64,000 nt of DNA from Tabrizicola piscis (GTDB lineage Bacteria; Pseudomonadota; Alphaproteobacteria; Rhodobacterales; Rhodobacteraceae): positions 1,718,001 to 1,782,000 of the forward strand of contig NZ_CP034328.1 of NCBI RefSeq assembly GCF_003940805.1, given 5' to 3'. The position numbers and the translations under genes were made by a program. Below, in pieces: positions 1-8,910 of this stretch; position 1 is the first letter of the stretch, and the number at the start of each line of letters is the position of its first letter. A model generated the notes under the pieces. The model saw only the letters and a list, made by a program, of their open reading frames with translations, was not told the DNA's origin and ran no database searches.

Positions 1-166
1 GGTGGCCTGGGCGGCAGCGGACAACGCGCTGCAGATTCACGGCGGCAACGGCTTTGCGTTGGAATATCGCATCAGCCGGATCCTGTGCGATGCGCGCATC
101 CTGAACATCTTTGAAGGCGCCGCGGAAATACAAGCCACCGTGATCGCGCGGCGTCTGCTGGACTGA
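1..166 (+). CDS. Acyl-CoA dehydrogenase family protein, C-terminal end (partial)
   Basis: The window opens inside a gene. Reading from base 2, one frame stays open to the TGA at 164-166 and gives 54 residues. They contain QIHGGNGF and IFEGAAEIQ, the conserved C-terminal signatures of acyl-CoA dehydrogenases, where the last helical domain packs on the FAD of the neighbouring subunit. The family oxidises acyl-CoA thioesters to trans-2-enoyl-CoA and passes electrons to ETF. The N-terminal and middle domains lie outside the window, so substrate class cannot be judged. Family assignment is firm; the specific role is unknown. Confidence 0.85.
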   Translation, partial: VAWAAADNALQIHGGNGFALEYRISRILCDARILNIFEGAAEIQATVIARRLLD

Positions 167-231
167 ATTTCTTGCGCTGATCCCGTCCGCCTGCGAAGCT
201 GTTCCTTGCAGCGAAAGGGCGGGGGCGGCCA

Positions 232-1245
232 ATGTCGGGAACCGTGCTTCTTACCGGGTCTACCGGCTTTATTGCCAAGCATGTGGCGGTCAAGCTGCTG
301 AACGCGGGCTATGATCTGCGCGGCACCCTTCGGCGGCTGGACCGGGCCGATGAAGTGCGGGCCGCCGTCACGCCGCATCTGACCGCCAAGGCAGGCGCTA
401 TCAGTTTTGTGCAGGCCGATCTTGAGGCGGATGCGGGCTGGGCTGACGCCGTAGCTGGCGTCGTGGCCGTGGTTCACACGGCTTCGCCCTTTCCCATCGC
501 GCAGCCGAAGGACCCGGCACAGCTGATCCGCCCGGCGGTCGAGGGGACCGAACGGGTGTTGAAGGCAGCCGCTGCGGCGGGGGTGGAGCGGGTGGTGCTG
601 ACGTCATCCACCGTGGCGGTCATCAATGAGGCCAAGCACGATTTCATGCAGGATGAGGCGGATTGGTGCGACATCCATCTGCCGTCAACCACGCCCTACG
701 CCAGATCAAAGACGCTGGCCGAACGCTCCGCCTGGGAGGTGGCCAAGGCGCGGGGGCTGAAGCTGACGACGATCAACCCGGGCCTCGTGCTGGGGCCGCC
801 GCTGGACGAACACTATGGATCGTCGCTGGGCCTGATCGAACGGATCCTGAAGGGCAAGGATCCGATGCTTCCGGCCTTTGGCTTGCCCGTGGTGGACGTG
901 CGCGACGTTGCCGAGATGCATCTGCGCGCGCTGCAGCGGCCAGAGACGGCAGGAAAGCGCTATCTCTCAACCTCCGGCTCGATGGCGATGGTCGACATGG
1001 GCCGCATGCTCAAAGCCGCCTACCCCACCCGGCGCATCCCCACGCGTGAAGCTCCGGCCTTCCTGCTGCGGTTGCTGGCGCTGGTCGATCCGCAGGTCCG
1101 GTCGATCCTGCCGAAGATCGGGCATCTGGAACGGGTCTCGAACGCCCGCGCCGTGAAGGAGATGGGGATGGAGTTCATCGCGCCGAAAGCTGCGCTGCTG
1201 GCATCGGCGGACTGGCTGGTCCGGCACGGCAAAATCTGGGCCTGA
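232..1245 (+). CDS. NAD(P)-dependent epimerase/dehydratase (dihydroflavonol-reductase-like, extended SDR)
   Basis: A 337-residue extended short-chain dehydrogenase. The nucleotide-binding loop TGSTGFI is at residues 8-14 and the active-site Tyr-x3-Lys is Y156/K160 (YARSK), with serines at 125-126 upstream. Overall the protein resembles the dihydroflavonol-4-reductase/aldehyde-reductase branch of the family, which reduces carbonyls with NADPH, but the substrate cannot be read from sequence. It starts at ATG 65 bases after the acyl-CoA dehydrogenase end, behind a purine-rich stretch, and could share its transcript. The next gene is convergent. Confidence 0.85.
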   Translation: MSGTVLLTGSTGFIAKHVAVKLLNAGYDLRGTLRRLDRADEVRAAVTPHLTAKAGAISFVQADLEADAGWADAVAGVVAVVHTASPFPIAQPKDPAQLIRPAVEGTERVLKAAAAAGVERVVLTSSTVAVINEAKHDFMQDEADWCDIHLPSTTPYARSKTLAERSAWEVAKARGLKLTTINPGLVLGPPLDEHYGSSLGLIERILKGKDPMLPAFGLPVVDVRDVAEMHLRALQRPETAGKRYLSTSGSMAMVDMGRMLKAAYPTRRIPTREAPAFLLRLLALVDPQVRSILPKIGHLERVSNARAVKEMGMEFIAPKAALLASADWLVRHGKIWA

Positions 1246-1322
1246 CGAAAGCACCGGGGTTGATGTAGCCATCTACCTCGGTCCTTGGCGACGGGGCGGT
1301 TCCTCGCCAGCGCCTGATGGGG

Positions 1323-2540
1323 TCAGCCCCTGCCCCGCGACGGGCGCGCGCTGCCCAGCCGGGGGTGCAGACGTCCGGCCACCGCCCATGATGCCAGAAG
1401 CCCCACCCCGGCAGCGATGAAGATCCCGGGCAAGGGCGCTACCCACAGCACAAGCCAGGCCGCCCCCGGTGTCAGGATGCCGGACACATCCCGAAAGCTG
1501 GAATAGACGGCGGACATTTCCGTCCGCTCGCTGGGCTTGACGGACATCAGGAACGGCAACCCACCGACGACATCCAGCATGACCAGAAAGACCGAGGCGA
1601 CCATGACCAGCGCCACCGTGGCCCAGGGCAGGAAAGCCAGCAGACCGGCACTGCAGAACAGCGCACCGCACAGGCCAAAGGCCGTGCGCACCGACCGGCG
1701 CACCGAAAGGCGGCGGCCCAGCCGGTTCAGCGCCGGTGCGGCAAACAACAGCGCGTTCGTCACCGACAGCGCAATGCCGCCGACCTTGTCACCCAGCCCC
1801 GCCTCGATGCAGAAGATCGGCAGATAGACGACATAGACCCACCAGCCGCAGCTGCGCATCACCGCGAACATCCAGCCCGCAATCAGCCGGGGCTGGCTGA
1901 AGAACCGGCCCAGATAGCCCAAGGGATTGACCGCTGGCCGCTTGGCCCGGGTGATCTGCTTGCCGTTGCCCAACCGCAAGACCCAGAAGCTGACCAACAG
2001 CACCAGCGCAAAAGCCCCCGCCACCAGAAACGGCGCGGGCGCCCATTGGTGGTAAAGCCACACCCCGCTCATCGGGCCCAGCGTCCAGGCGGTGGCGGCA
2101 TAGGCCATCTGGGTCGACTGGCTGCGCCCCAGATCCACCCGCTCCACATAGTCCAGCACATAGGCGTTCAGGCAGACAAAGATCGTCACTGTCGCCATCG
2201 CATTGCACATCAGCGCCATCGGCACCGACCACCAGGTCCCGATCGCGCCCAGCGTATTGCCGATCAGGTACAGGCACACGCCCCCGGTATAGGCCCAGCG
2301 CCGCGGCACTTTGCGGGTGGCCCAGGGCACCATCAGTCCCCAGAGCAGCGCCACGATCCCGGCGGCGAAATACATGACCGAGGTCGCCTGCGCATCGCCC
2401 AAGGCATCATAGACCACCAGCGGCATGGTCGAGATCAGAATCCCCCGGATCGCGGCATCAAGACCGGAGAGAAGGGCGAAATGCTCGATTCGCGGGGTCG
2501 GGCTGTGCTTCAGCGCCAGCGGCAAATATCGGGTGGCCAT
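1323..2540 (-). CDS. MFS transporter
   Basis: A 405-residue polytopic inner-membrane protein with about eleven to twelve hydrophobic segments, short basic loops (for example RKVPRR near residue 75) and a basic cytoplasmic tail. The general layout is that of a major facilitator superfamily secondary transporter; the conserved inter-helix loop motif is weak, so the substrate and even the subfamily are unknown. It starts at ATG 2538-2540 behind a GAGGGT-like ribosome site. It lies downstream of recO on the same strand, about 60 bases away, and may be read through from it. Confidence 0.75.
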   Translation of the reverse strand: MATRYLPLALKHSPTPRIEHFALLSGLDAAIRGILISTMPLVVYDALGDAQATSVMYFAAGIVALLWGLMVPWATRKVPRRWAYTGGVCLYLIGNTLGAIGTWWSVPMALMCNAMATVTIFVCLNAYVLDYVERVDLGRSQSTQMAYAATAWTLGPMSGVWLYHQWAPAPFLVAGAFALVLLVSFWVLRLGNGKQITRAKRPAVNPLGYLGRFFSQPRLIAGWMFAVMRSCGWWVYVVYLPIFCIEAGLGDKVGGIALSVTNALLFAAPALNRLGRRLSVRRSVRTAFGLCGALFCSAGLLAFLPWATVALVMVASVFLVMLDVVGGLPFLMSVKPSERTEMSAVYSSFRDVSGILTPGAAWLVLWVAPLPGIFIAAGVGLLASWAVAGRLHPRLGSARPSRGRG

Positions 2541-2601
2541 AGGCTACCCTCGCCCGGATCAGAGGGTGGCCTCTGTCACCGGTGCGACATATTGCGTCGT
2601 T

Positions 2602-3324
2602 TCACGCCTGCTTGCGCGCCAGAAGATCAACCAGCCGCGCCCGTGCTTCGGGCAGGGGCCGGTCGTTCAGGATCGGGCGCAGGCCCCGGTCAAGAAAAAA
2701 GCCGGTCAGGCGCAGCCCTTGCTCCAGCGCGCCGGCGCTCAACCCTTCGGTTCCAGCCAGCCCCGGCGGCAAGGGCAGCAGCCGGTCGGCCCAATCCCCC
2801 GCGCCCTTGGCCGAAACCGCGCGGCCCGACTTCGGGCTGACATAGGCCAGCCCTTCGGTCACCCCGGTTACGGCGCAAGCCGTCAGGTCAAGGCCAAAAC
2901 CCAATTCCTCAAGCAACCGCAACTCCCAGCGCAGGTAGGCTGATGTCCAGCCGTCAACGCCCAGCGCATCCAGCAGGGGCAGGGTCTCGGACCAAAGCGC
3001 AGGATGCGGTTCACGCTCAGGCAAGGCAGCCCGGAGCAGTGCACAGATCGACATCAGCCCCGCCAGCGCCAGCCGGTCGCCCAGCAGATGCGCCCGCGAC
3101 CGCAGGGGTTCCACCGTAAAGGTGCCGATATGGTCATCCAGCCGCGCCCGCCACTCCAGCTGCAACTGCGTGCCGGGCTGCAGGGTCGCGGCCATCTTGC
3201 GCGATGCCCCGCCACGCACCACGCCTGCGTGGCGGCCATGCGCTGCCGTCAGCACCTCGATGATCGCGGCACTTTCGCCATGCGGACGCATGGACAGAAG
3301 CACACCTTCGTCGCGCCAATCCAT
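2602..3324 (-). CDS. recO: DNA repair protein RecO
   Basis: Recombination mediator of the RecFOR pathway, which loads RecA onto SSB-coated single-stranded DNA. The N-terminal OB-fold begins [10 protein letters not shown], followed by [11 protein letters not shown], both characteristic of alphaproteobacterial RecO; the helical C-terminal domain follows. The ATG at 3322-3324 is preferred over an in-frame TTG seven codons upstream because homologues begin at MDWR; this gives 240 residues. It is the last gene of the era-DUF1491-recO stretch, an arrangement common in this family. Confidence 0.93.
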   Translation of the reverse strand: MDWRDEGVLLSMRPHGESAAIIEVLTAAHGRHAGVVRGGASRKMAATLQPGTQLQLEWRARLDDHIGTFTVEPLRSRAHLLGDRLALAGLMSICALLRAALPEREPHPALWSETLPLLDALGVDGWTSAYLRWELRLLEELGFGLDLTACAVTGVTEGLAYVSPKSGRAVSAKGAGDWADRLLPLPPGLAGTEGLSAGALEQGLRLTGFFLDRGLRPILNDRPLPEARARLVDLLARKQA

Positions 3325-3360
3325 CCGGCGACTATCCGTGGGCAACGCGGCATGCGCAAC

Positions 3361-3696
3361 TCAATCCGACAGCCCGTCCTGATCCAGCAGCGTCCGCCCC
3401 AAACGATCTTCAAGCTCAATCACCCACAAGTCCGGATCGCGGCCACGGGCGCGCGCCAAAAGCGCATCCACCTCGACCTCCTGCCCCTCGGCCAGAACGA
3501 TCCAGGCCCGCGCGCCAGTCATCAGGTCCGACCTCCGTTCAAAAGCCCGCGCGGTCCCGTCCAGAAGCGCCACCTTGACGACCACCGCCCCCGCTGTCGG
3601 ATCGCCCTTGGCAGTGACATAGGCAGGAATGTCCGCAAGCCTTAGCCGGGTCAGGTATGCTGACACCCAGACGCCACTGGCCAGCCTCGCGCTCAT
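3361..3696 (-). CDS. DUF1491 family protein
   Basis: A 111-residue soluble protein with the look of the DUF1491 family: an N-terminal strand-rich part (SGVWVSAYLTRL), ALLDGTARAFERRSDL in the middle and an acidic C-terminal segment DPDLWVIELEDR. No function is known for the family. It sits between era and recO in the same orientation, 36 bases upstream of recO, so it probably travels in the same transcript. The tandem palindromes at 3774-3817 lie in its 5' leader. Confidence 0.8.
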   Translation of the reverse strand: MSARLASGVWVSAYLTRLRLADIPAYVTAKGDPTAGAVVVKVALLDGTARAFERRSDLMTGARAWIVLAEGQEVEVDALLARARGRDPDLWVIELEDRLGRTLLDQDGLSD

Positions 3697-3773
3697 GCGA
3701 GTTGCTCTTTCCCCAAATACTCCCGCCGGAGGCTCCGCCGCTTCAACCCGCGCTCCGGGCGCAGACCGGGGCC

Positions 3774-3817
3774 AAATTCCTTCGAAGGAATTTGCAAAAG
3801 TTTTCGAAAACTTTTGC
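3774..3817. repeat. Tandem palindromes, copy 1 (20 bp + 24 bp) between era and DUF1491
   Basis: Two perfect palindromes abut here: 3774-3793 (half-site AAATTCCTTC) and 3794-3817 (half-site GCAAAAGTTTTC). The 24-bp unit recurs exactly at 43250-43273, again next to a 20-bp palindrome. The block begins about 5 bases after the era stop codon, inside a same-strand gene pair, so as RNA it would form two back-to-back hairpins. Its function is not known; mRNA processing or a REP-like dispersed element are candidates. Confidence 0.85.
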
Positions 3818-3822
3818 CCTCC

Positions 3823-4734
3823 CTAGGCATCGCCGTCCTTGAAATCCAGCCCCATCTCGGAATAGCGCTCCGGCTCATCCTGCCAGTTCGGCCGCACCTT
3901 CACCTGCAGGAACAGGTGCACCGTGCGCCCAAGGAATTCGCTGATATCCGCCCGGGCCGATTGGCCGATGGCCTTGATCGTCTCGCCCTTGTTGCCCAGG
4001 ACAATCCCCTTGTGGCCATCGCGGGCGACATAGACGATCTGGTCGATCCGCGTGGTGCCGTCGGGCTTGTCCTCCCATTTTTCGGTTTCCACCGTCAGCT
4101 GGTAAGGCAGCTCCTCATGCAGGCGCAGGGTCAGCTTCTCGCGCGTCATCTCGGCCGCGATCATCCGCATTGGCAGGTCGGCGATCTGGTCCTCCGGGTA
4201 AAACCAGTGTCCCTCGGGCACCTCGCCCGCCAGCCATTCCCGCAGGTCGGCGACGCCATAGCCCTTTTCGGCGCTGATCATGAAGGTCTTCTTGAACGGA
4301 TAGGCCGCGTTCACCTCTTCCGCCAGCGCCAGCAGGGTTTCGGCCTTGACTCGGTCAATCTTGTTGATGGCAAGGGCCACCGGCTGACCCTTCGGCATTT
4401 CATCGGCCAGACGGTCAAGGATCAGCTTCACGCCTTCCGTCAGCCCGCGATGCGCTTCGATCAGCAGCACGATCACATCGGCGTCCGAGGCCCCGCCCCA
4501 GGCTGCCTTGACCATCGACCGGTCCAGCCTGCGGCGCGGCCGGAAGATGCCGGGCGTATCGACAAAGACGATCTGCGACTGGCCTTCCATACAGACCCCG
4601 CGTATCCGCGTCCGGGTGGTCTGCACCTTGTGGGTGACAATGCTGACCTTCGCCCCCACCATCCGGTTCAGCAGGGTCGATTTTCCGGCGTTCGGTTCAC
4701 CGATCAGGGCGACAAAGCCCGCGCGTGTGGTCAT
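3823..4734 (-). CDS. era: GTPase Era
   Basis: Essential ribosome-assembly GTPase that binds the 3' end of 16S rRNA. With the start at ATG 4732-4734 it has 303 residues. The G1 loop GEPNAGKST is at residues 12-20, followed by the switch region (TTRTRIRGV), the G3 motif DTPG, G4 NKID and a C-terminal KH domain around GNKGETIKAIG. An in-frame ATG four codons upstream is less likely because homologues begin just before GFVALIGEPN. It normally follows rnc directly; here an opposing nuclease gene separates the two. Confidence 0.96.
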   Translation of the reverse strand: MTTRAGFVALIGEPNAGKSTLLNRMVGAKVSIVTHKVQTTRTRIRGVCMEGQSQIVFVDTPGIFRPRRRLDRSMVKAAWGGASDADVIVLLIEAHRGLTEGVKLILDRLADEMPKGQPVALAINKIDRVKAETLLALAEEVNAAYPFKKTFMISAEKGYGVADLREWLAGEVPEGHWFYPEDQIADLPMRMIAAEMTREKLTLRLHEELPYQLTVETEKWEDKPDGTTRIDQIVYVARDGHKGIVLGNKGETIKAIGQSARADISEFLGRTVHLFLQVKVRPNWQDEPERYSEMGLDFKDGDA

Positions 4735-4853
4735 GTTCGAAAACAATCCATTAGTTCAACAGACGCTCCATACGGGAAAGAGGTGGCAATTGCCAGTTGG
4801 CATCGCGGCTTCATTATCCCAACTTGCAGAGATTGACCCTTTGAGTCGGAGCC

Positions 4854-5399
4854 ATGGGCATTTTCAGACTTCTCTCCCGCGCCTTCCGCGTCTCACGCCG
4901 CCCTAGGGCAGTGCTGATCGAACGTGAGACTTCCGTTGCAGAAGATTTCACCCCTTGGAACAGTCGTATCACGACTACCACACAGACAACCCAGATCAGG
5001 ATAGTCGAGGTTGAGGAACTCCGTGGGCCAGCCTGGGTGATCGACGGAGATACCCTCGACATTGCCGGAACCCGCATCCGCCTGGCTGGGATTGACGCGC
5101 CGGAGATGGATCACCCCTATGGCATGTCGGCAAAATGGGCGCTTGTGAATCTATGCAAAGGACAAGTTGTGCGCGCGGTCTTCGACGGCGACCTCTCCCA
5201 TGACCGGACGGTTGCCACCTGCTACCTATCCGATGGCCGAGACCTATCGGCTGAAATGGTAAAGGCAGGGATGGCGATTGATTGGCCAAAGTTCTCACGT
5301 GGGAAGTATTCCGCACTTGAACTGCCTGGAATTCGCAAGAAGCTGTGGCGCTGCGATGCGAGACAAAAAGGGCGTATGCCACCACGTACGAGCGCTTAG
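4854..5399 (+). CDS. Thermonuclease (SNase-like) family protein
   Basis: A 181-residue protein whose C-terminal two thirds match the staphylococcal nuclease fold. Metal and catalytic positions are visible: DGDT at 64-67, R76 and D81-x2-E84 in RLAGIDAPE, and R118 in DRTVAT, equivalent to the Arg/Asp/Glu/Arg set of SNase. The basic N-terminus (about residues 5-20) is not a clear signal peptide, so location is uncertain. The gene runs against its neighbours, is less GC-rich than them, and its stop overlaps the rnc stop by 4 bases (5396-5399). This looks like an insertion into the rnc-era pair. Confidence 0.8.
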   Translation: MGIFRLLSRAFRVSRRPRAVLIERETSVAEDFTPWNSRITTTTQTTQIRIVEVEELRGPAWVIDGDTLDIAGTRIRLAGIDAPEMDHPYGMSAKWALVNLCKGQVVRAVFDGDLSHDRTVATCYLSDGRDLSAEMVKAGMAIDWPKFSRGKYSALELPGIRKKLWRCDARQKGRMPPRTSA

Positions 5400-6085
5400 G
5401 TTGACGGCCGTTCCAGCCGCGCCAGCAGTGCCTTTGCGGCCTGCTGTTCGGCAATGCGTTTTGATCCGGCTTGCGCTTCGGCAGTCTCGCCCGTTTCGAC
5501 CTGTACGGCTACCGTGAACAGGGGCTGGTGATCCGGGCCCGAGCGGGCAGCCTCGATATAGCTTGGCGGCGGCATGCCCCGAGCCTGCGCCCATTCCTGC
5601 AGGGCGGTCTTGGGGTCGCGGGCATCGGTCTCGACACCGGCGATCCGGTCGCCCCACAGGCGCAGGACCATGGCCCGGGCAGCTTCAAATCCGGCGTCCA
5701 GATAGGCGGCGGCAATGACCGCCTCCATCGCATCCCCCAAAAGCGCCTCTTTCCGGCGACCGCCGGTCAGCATTTCGCTGCGTCCAAGCTTCAGCACGTC
5801 CCCAAGCCCGATTTCCCGGGCAACGGCAGCACAGCTTTCCTTTCGGACCAGCGCATTGAAGCGGGGGGCAAGCTGCCCCTCACGCGCGCCGGTATCGGCG
5901 GTCAGCAGGGCTTCGGCCATCACCAGACCCAGCACCCTGTCGCCCAGAAACTCCAGCCGCTGGTTGTCTGGGCGGGTCGCGGTGCCGATCGACGCATGGG
6001 TTACGGCCCGCATCAAGAGCTCGGGCTTGGCGAAGTGGTGCCCAAGGCGGCCTTCAAAGGCCTTGAGCTCGGCCGAAAGCCTCAC
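5396..6085 (-). CDS. rnc: Ribonuclease III
   Basis: Double-strand-specific endoribonuclease for rRNA and mRNA processing, 229 residues. The RNase III signature NQRLEFLGD places metal ligands at E45 and D49, and the second acidic pair is D118/E121 in [10 protein letters not shown]; a double-stranded RNA-binding domain fills about residues 155-225. Its start codon overlaps the lepB stop (ATGA at 6082-6085), indicating translational coupling. Downstream it meets the opposing nuclease gene stop to stop. Confidence 0.96.
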   Translation of the reverse strand: MRLSAELKAFEGRLGHHFAKPELLMRAVTHASIGTATRPDNQRLEFLGDRVLGLVMAEALLTADTGAREGQLAPRFNALVRKESCAAVAREIGLGDVLKLGRSEMLTGGRRKEALLGDAMEAVIAAAYLDAGFEAARAMVLRLWGDRIAGVETDARDPKTALQEWAQARGMPPPSYIEAARSGPDHQPLFTVAVQVETGETAEAQAGSKRIAEQQAAKALLARLERPST

Positions 6086-6867
6086 TCGATCGCCTTGAAA
6101 TAGCGGTCGGAGCGCCAGGTCCAGAAATACAGCATCCGGCTGCCGGCAGACGAGAACATGATCCGGTCCGCCCGACCGATCAGATATTCGGCAGGGACAA
6201 AGCCCACGCCGCCCGCAGCTTGCGCATAGCGGCTGTCCTGGCTGTTGTCACGGTTGTCGCCCATGAAGAAATAATGGCCTTCGGGCACAGTAAACACTTC
6301 GGTGTTGTCCCCGAACCCGGCTGTGTCGATGTTCAGGATCGAGTGTTTCTGCCCCTCGGGCAAGGTTTCGATCGCGCGGGTCTTGGTACAGGTCCCGCCT
6401 GCACCGACAGCGCCGTTTTCACAGCGCGGCAGGTTGCGCATCGGGCCTTGGGGTTCATAGACCTCTTCGAACACCCCGGCCGGTTCCTGCGGGGCGGCCA
6501 CCCCGTTCAGGTAAAGGACGCCGTTCTGCATCTGCACCTTGTCACCCGGCATGCCGACCAGACGCTTGATGAAATCCGACCCGTTCACCGGATGGCGGAA
6601 GACGACGACATCGCCACGCTCCGGCTCGGACGCGAAGATGCGACCCGAGAAGGGGCACATCGCGAAGGGGCAGGAGTATTTCGAATAGCCGTAGGCCATC
6701 TTGTTGACGAACAGGAAATCGCCGATCAGCAGCGTGTCCTTCATCGATTCAGACGGAATCCAGAACGGCTGGAAGAACAGCGTGCGAAAGATGCCCGCGA
6801 TCACCAGTGCCCAGAAGACGGTCTTTATCGTCTCGACGATGCCGCCTTCGGCCTTGTCCTTCGCCAT
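6082..6867 (-). CDS. lepB: Signal peptidase I
   Basis: Inner-membrane peptidase that removes signal peptides from exported proteins. From ATG 6865-6867 it has 261 residues: one N-terminal membrane segment (about 12-33), the catalytic serine S41 in IPSESM, the general-base lysine K101 in [12 protein letters not shown] and the C-terminal [11 protein letters not shown] box. A TTG 21 codons upstream is in frame but gives an extra hydrophilic tail not typical of the family. It is coupled to rnc by a 4-base overlap and follows acpS. Confidence 0.95.
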   Translation of the reverse strand: MAKDKAEGGIVETIKTVFWALVIAGIFRTLFFQPFWIPSESMKDTLLIGDFLFVNKMAYGYSKYSCPFAMCPFSGRIFASEPERGDVVVFRHPVNGSDFIKRLVGMPGDKVQMQNGVLYLNGVAAPQEPAGVFEEVYEPQGPMRNLPRCENGAVGAGGTCTKTRAIETLPEGQKHSILNIDTAGFGDNTEVFTVPEGHYFFMGDNRDNSQDSRYAQAAGGVGFVPAEYLIGRADRIMFSSAGSRMLYFWTWRSDRYFKAIE

Positions 6868-6954
6868 GTCCTGCCCTGCCTTCGGTTCATTATCCCGCGC
6901 TTCTTGCGCGGAAGCCGTGGACGGAGTCAAGGCGCGGCGGCTGCACCATGGCGG

Positions 6955-7362
6955 TCAGCGGGGCAACAGGCGGGCTTCAATGACCACGAAAGCCTGCGCC
7001 CAGGGGTGGTCATCGGTCAAGGTGACATGGATCACCGCCTCATGCCCTGCGGGGGTCATCGCGCGCAGGCGTTCGGCCGCCCAGCCGGTGACATGCATCA
7101 CGGGCTGGCCGGACCGCAGGTTCGTCACCGCCATGTCCTTCCACGAGATCCCCATCCGCAAGCCCGTGCCCAGCGCCTTGGAACACGCCTCTTTCGCGGC
7201 CCAGCGTTTCGCATAGGTCGCAGCGACGGCGCGCGGGCGGCCTTCGGCCTTGCGCTGTTCCCGTTCGGTGAAGACCCGGTTGCGGAAGCGGTCCCCAAAG
7301 CGGGCAAGCGTGGCCTCGATCCGTTCGATATTGGCAAGGTCGCTGCCGATCCCGAGGATCAT
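6955..7362 (-). CDS. acpS: Holo-[acyl-carrier-protein] synthase
   Basis: Transfers the 4'-phosphopantetheine arm from CoA to a serine of acyl carrier protein. The 135-residue protein shows the family's two signatures: GIGSDL with magnesium ligand D8, and [13 protein letters not shown] with E58. Its ATG overlaps the pdxJ stop by four bases (7359-7362), so the two are probably co-translated. The pdxJ-acpS-lepB-rnc order is classical in proteobacteria. Confidence 0.95.
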   Translation of the reverse strand: MILGIGSDLANIERIEATLARFGDRFRNRVFTEREQRKAEGRPRAVAATYAKRWAAKEACSKALGTGLRMGISWKDMAVTNLRSGQPVMHVTGWAAERLRAMTPAGHEAVIHVTLTDDHPWAQAFVVIEARLLPR

Positions 7363-8126
7363 GCCCCGCCCCGGGCAAGTTCCATCCGGCGGCGCATTTC
7401 CTCGATCGCGGGGCCAAGGCCGCGGAAGATCGCCTCACCGATCAGGAAATGGCCGATGTTCAACTCCATCACCTCGGGGATCGCGGCGATGGGTTCGACG
7501 TTGTCATAGGTCAGGCCGTGCCCGGCGTGTACCTCCAGCCCAAGGCTGGCGGCGTGTTCTGCCCCCGCCCGCAAGGCGGCAAGTTCACGCTCTGCGAGTT
7601 CCGAATGCCCGTCGGCTAGCAATTCCGAATAAAGCCCGGTGTGCAACTCCACGACCGCCGCCCCGATTGCAGCCGAGGCATCGATCTGCCGGGCATCATG
7701 GCTGATGAACATGCTGACCCGGGCCCCCGCTTCGCGCAGTGGGGCGATATAGTCGGCCAGCCGCGACTGGTCGCCCGCTACGTCAAGCCCGCCTTCGGTG
7801 GTCCGCTCCTCACGCTTTTCCGGCACAAGGCAGACAGCATGGGGCCGGTGACGCAGGGCAAGGGTCTGCATCTCCGCCGTGGCCGCACATTCGAAGTTCA
7901 GGGGGATGGTGATGGCGGCCATCAGCGCCTCGATATCACCGTCGCGGATGTGGCGGCGGTCTTCACGCAGGTGGGCAGTGATGCCATCGGCCCCCGAAGC
8001 CTCGGCCAACAGGGCCGCGCGCAGGGGGTCAGGCCAGGCGGACCCACGGGCGTTGCGCACCGTGGCGACATGGTCGATGTTCACCCCAAGGCGAAGGGCG
8101 CGCGGCGTGCGGGTTGCGTGTGTCAT
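7359..8126 (-). CDS. pdxJ: Pyridoxine 5'-phosphate synthase
   Basis: Condenses 1-deoxyxylulose 5-phosphate with 3-amino-2-oxopropyl phosphate, the ring-closing step of DXP-dependent vitamin B6 synthesis. The 255-residue TIM barrel shows [16 protein letters not shown] near the N-terminus, [17 protein letters not shown], and HAGHGL and [10 protein letters not shown] toward the C-terminus. ATG 8124-8126 is chosen because homologues start just before RLGVNIDH; a GTG ten codons earlier is possible. It overlaps acpS by 4 bases. Confidence 0.95.
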   Translation of the reverse strand: MTHATRTPRALRLGVNIDHVATVRNARGSAWPDPLRAALLAEASGADGITAHLREDRRHIRDGDIEALMAAITIPLNFECAATAEMQTLALRHRPHAVCLVPEKREERTTEGGLDVAGDQSRLADYIAPLREAGARVSMFISHDARQIDASAAIGAAVVELHTGLYSELLADGHSELAERELAALRAGAEHAASLGLEVHAGHGLTYDNVEPIAAIPEVMELNIGHFLIGEAIFRGLGPAIEEMRRRMELARGGA

Positions 8127-8159
8127 GCTGCTTGCCTCATCGCTGTTGCCTTCCACCTG

Positions 8160-8867
8160 TCACGGCGCCCCTGGCCCGTCATCCCCGAACTCTTCGCCAT
8201 CGTTTTCCCCGCGCCGCTTCAGTTTGGCCGCAGCCTCGGCCAGCTTGGCACGCATCCGGCTGCGCCGTTCACCGCGTTCTTGGGCCGTGGCGGCACGGGC
8301 CTTCTGATAGGCTTCGACCAACGGGATCGTGACGTAATAGGCGATGCCACTGATCAGAAGCGCAGGACCCAGGGCGCCGATGAAGTACGGAAGGTAGATC
8401 TCGTGCCAGAACTGGACAAGCCCGTCCCAGCGGGCCTTTTCCGGTCCGAACAGCGCCATGAAGTTGAACCACAGATCGCGCCCGGCATGGCCAAAGGCCT
8501 TGCCGATGTATTCGGCGTTCAGTGGCGCCTCGATCCCAAGGATCCAGTGGCCAAGGCTCATCGCGAGGACGGCGAAGAAGGGGGTGGTCAGCGGGTTGGT
8601 GTTGAACGTGCCCAGCAAGGCCGCAAGCACATTGCCCCGGACAAGGCGCGCTGCACCCCAAGCCGCCAGAAACTGCATGCCCGGAAGGGGAAGAAATCCG
8701 ATGAAAGACCCTGCGAACACCCCGCGCGCCACGCGGTGCGGCTGGTCGGGCAGGCGGCGCATGCGGTGCACGACATAGCGGACGGCCCGCTTGAACCCAC
8801 CGCGCGGGTAGATCTGTTCGCGCAGCCACGCGCCCCAGCCCAACCGATCCCTGCGCTTGAAAACCAC
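8160..8867 (-). CDS. DUF2062 domain membrane protein
   Basis: A 235-residue membrane protein with a GTG start (8865-8867) behind an AGAGGCGA ribosome site. The basic N-terminus is followed by the DUF2062 region: GVFAGSFIGFLPLPGMQF, then GTFNTNPLTTPFFAVLA and further hydrophobic segments, ending in a long charged cytoplasmic tail rich in Arg, Lys and Glu. The biochemical role of DUF2062 is not established. It lies between rsh and pdxJ on the same strand and probably belongs to the same transcript. Confidence 0.8.
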   Translation of the reverse strand: MVFKRRDRLGWGAWLREQIYPRGGFKRAVRYVVHRMRRLPDQPHRVARGVFAGSFIGFLPLPGMQFLAAWGAARLVRGNVLAALLGTFNTNPLTTPFFAVLAMSLGHWILGIEAPLNAEYIGKAFGHAGRDLWFNFMALFGPEKARWDGLVQFWHEIYLPYFIGALGPALLISGIAYYVTIPLVEAYQKARAATAQERGERRSRMRAKLAEAAAKLKRRGENDGEEFGDDGPGAP

Positions 8868-8910
8868 CCGCGTCGCCTCTCTGCCCCGGACATACGCCCG
8901 TTGTTCCGCC

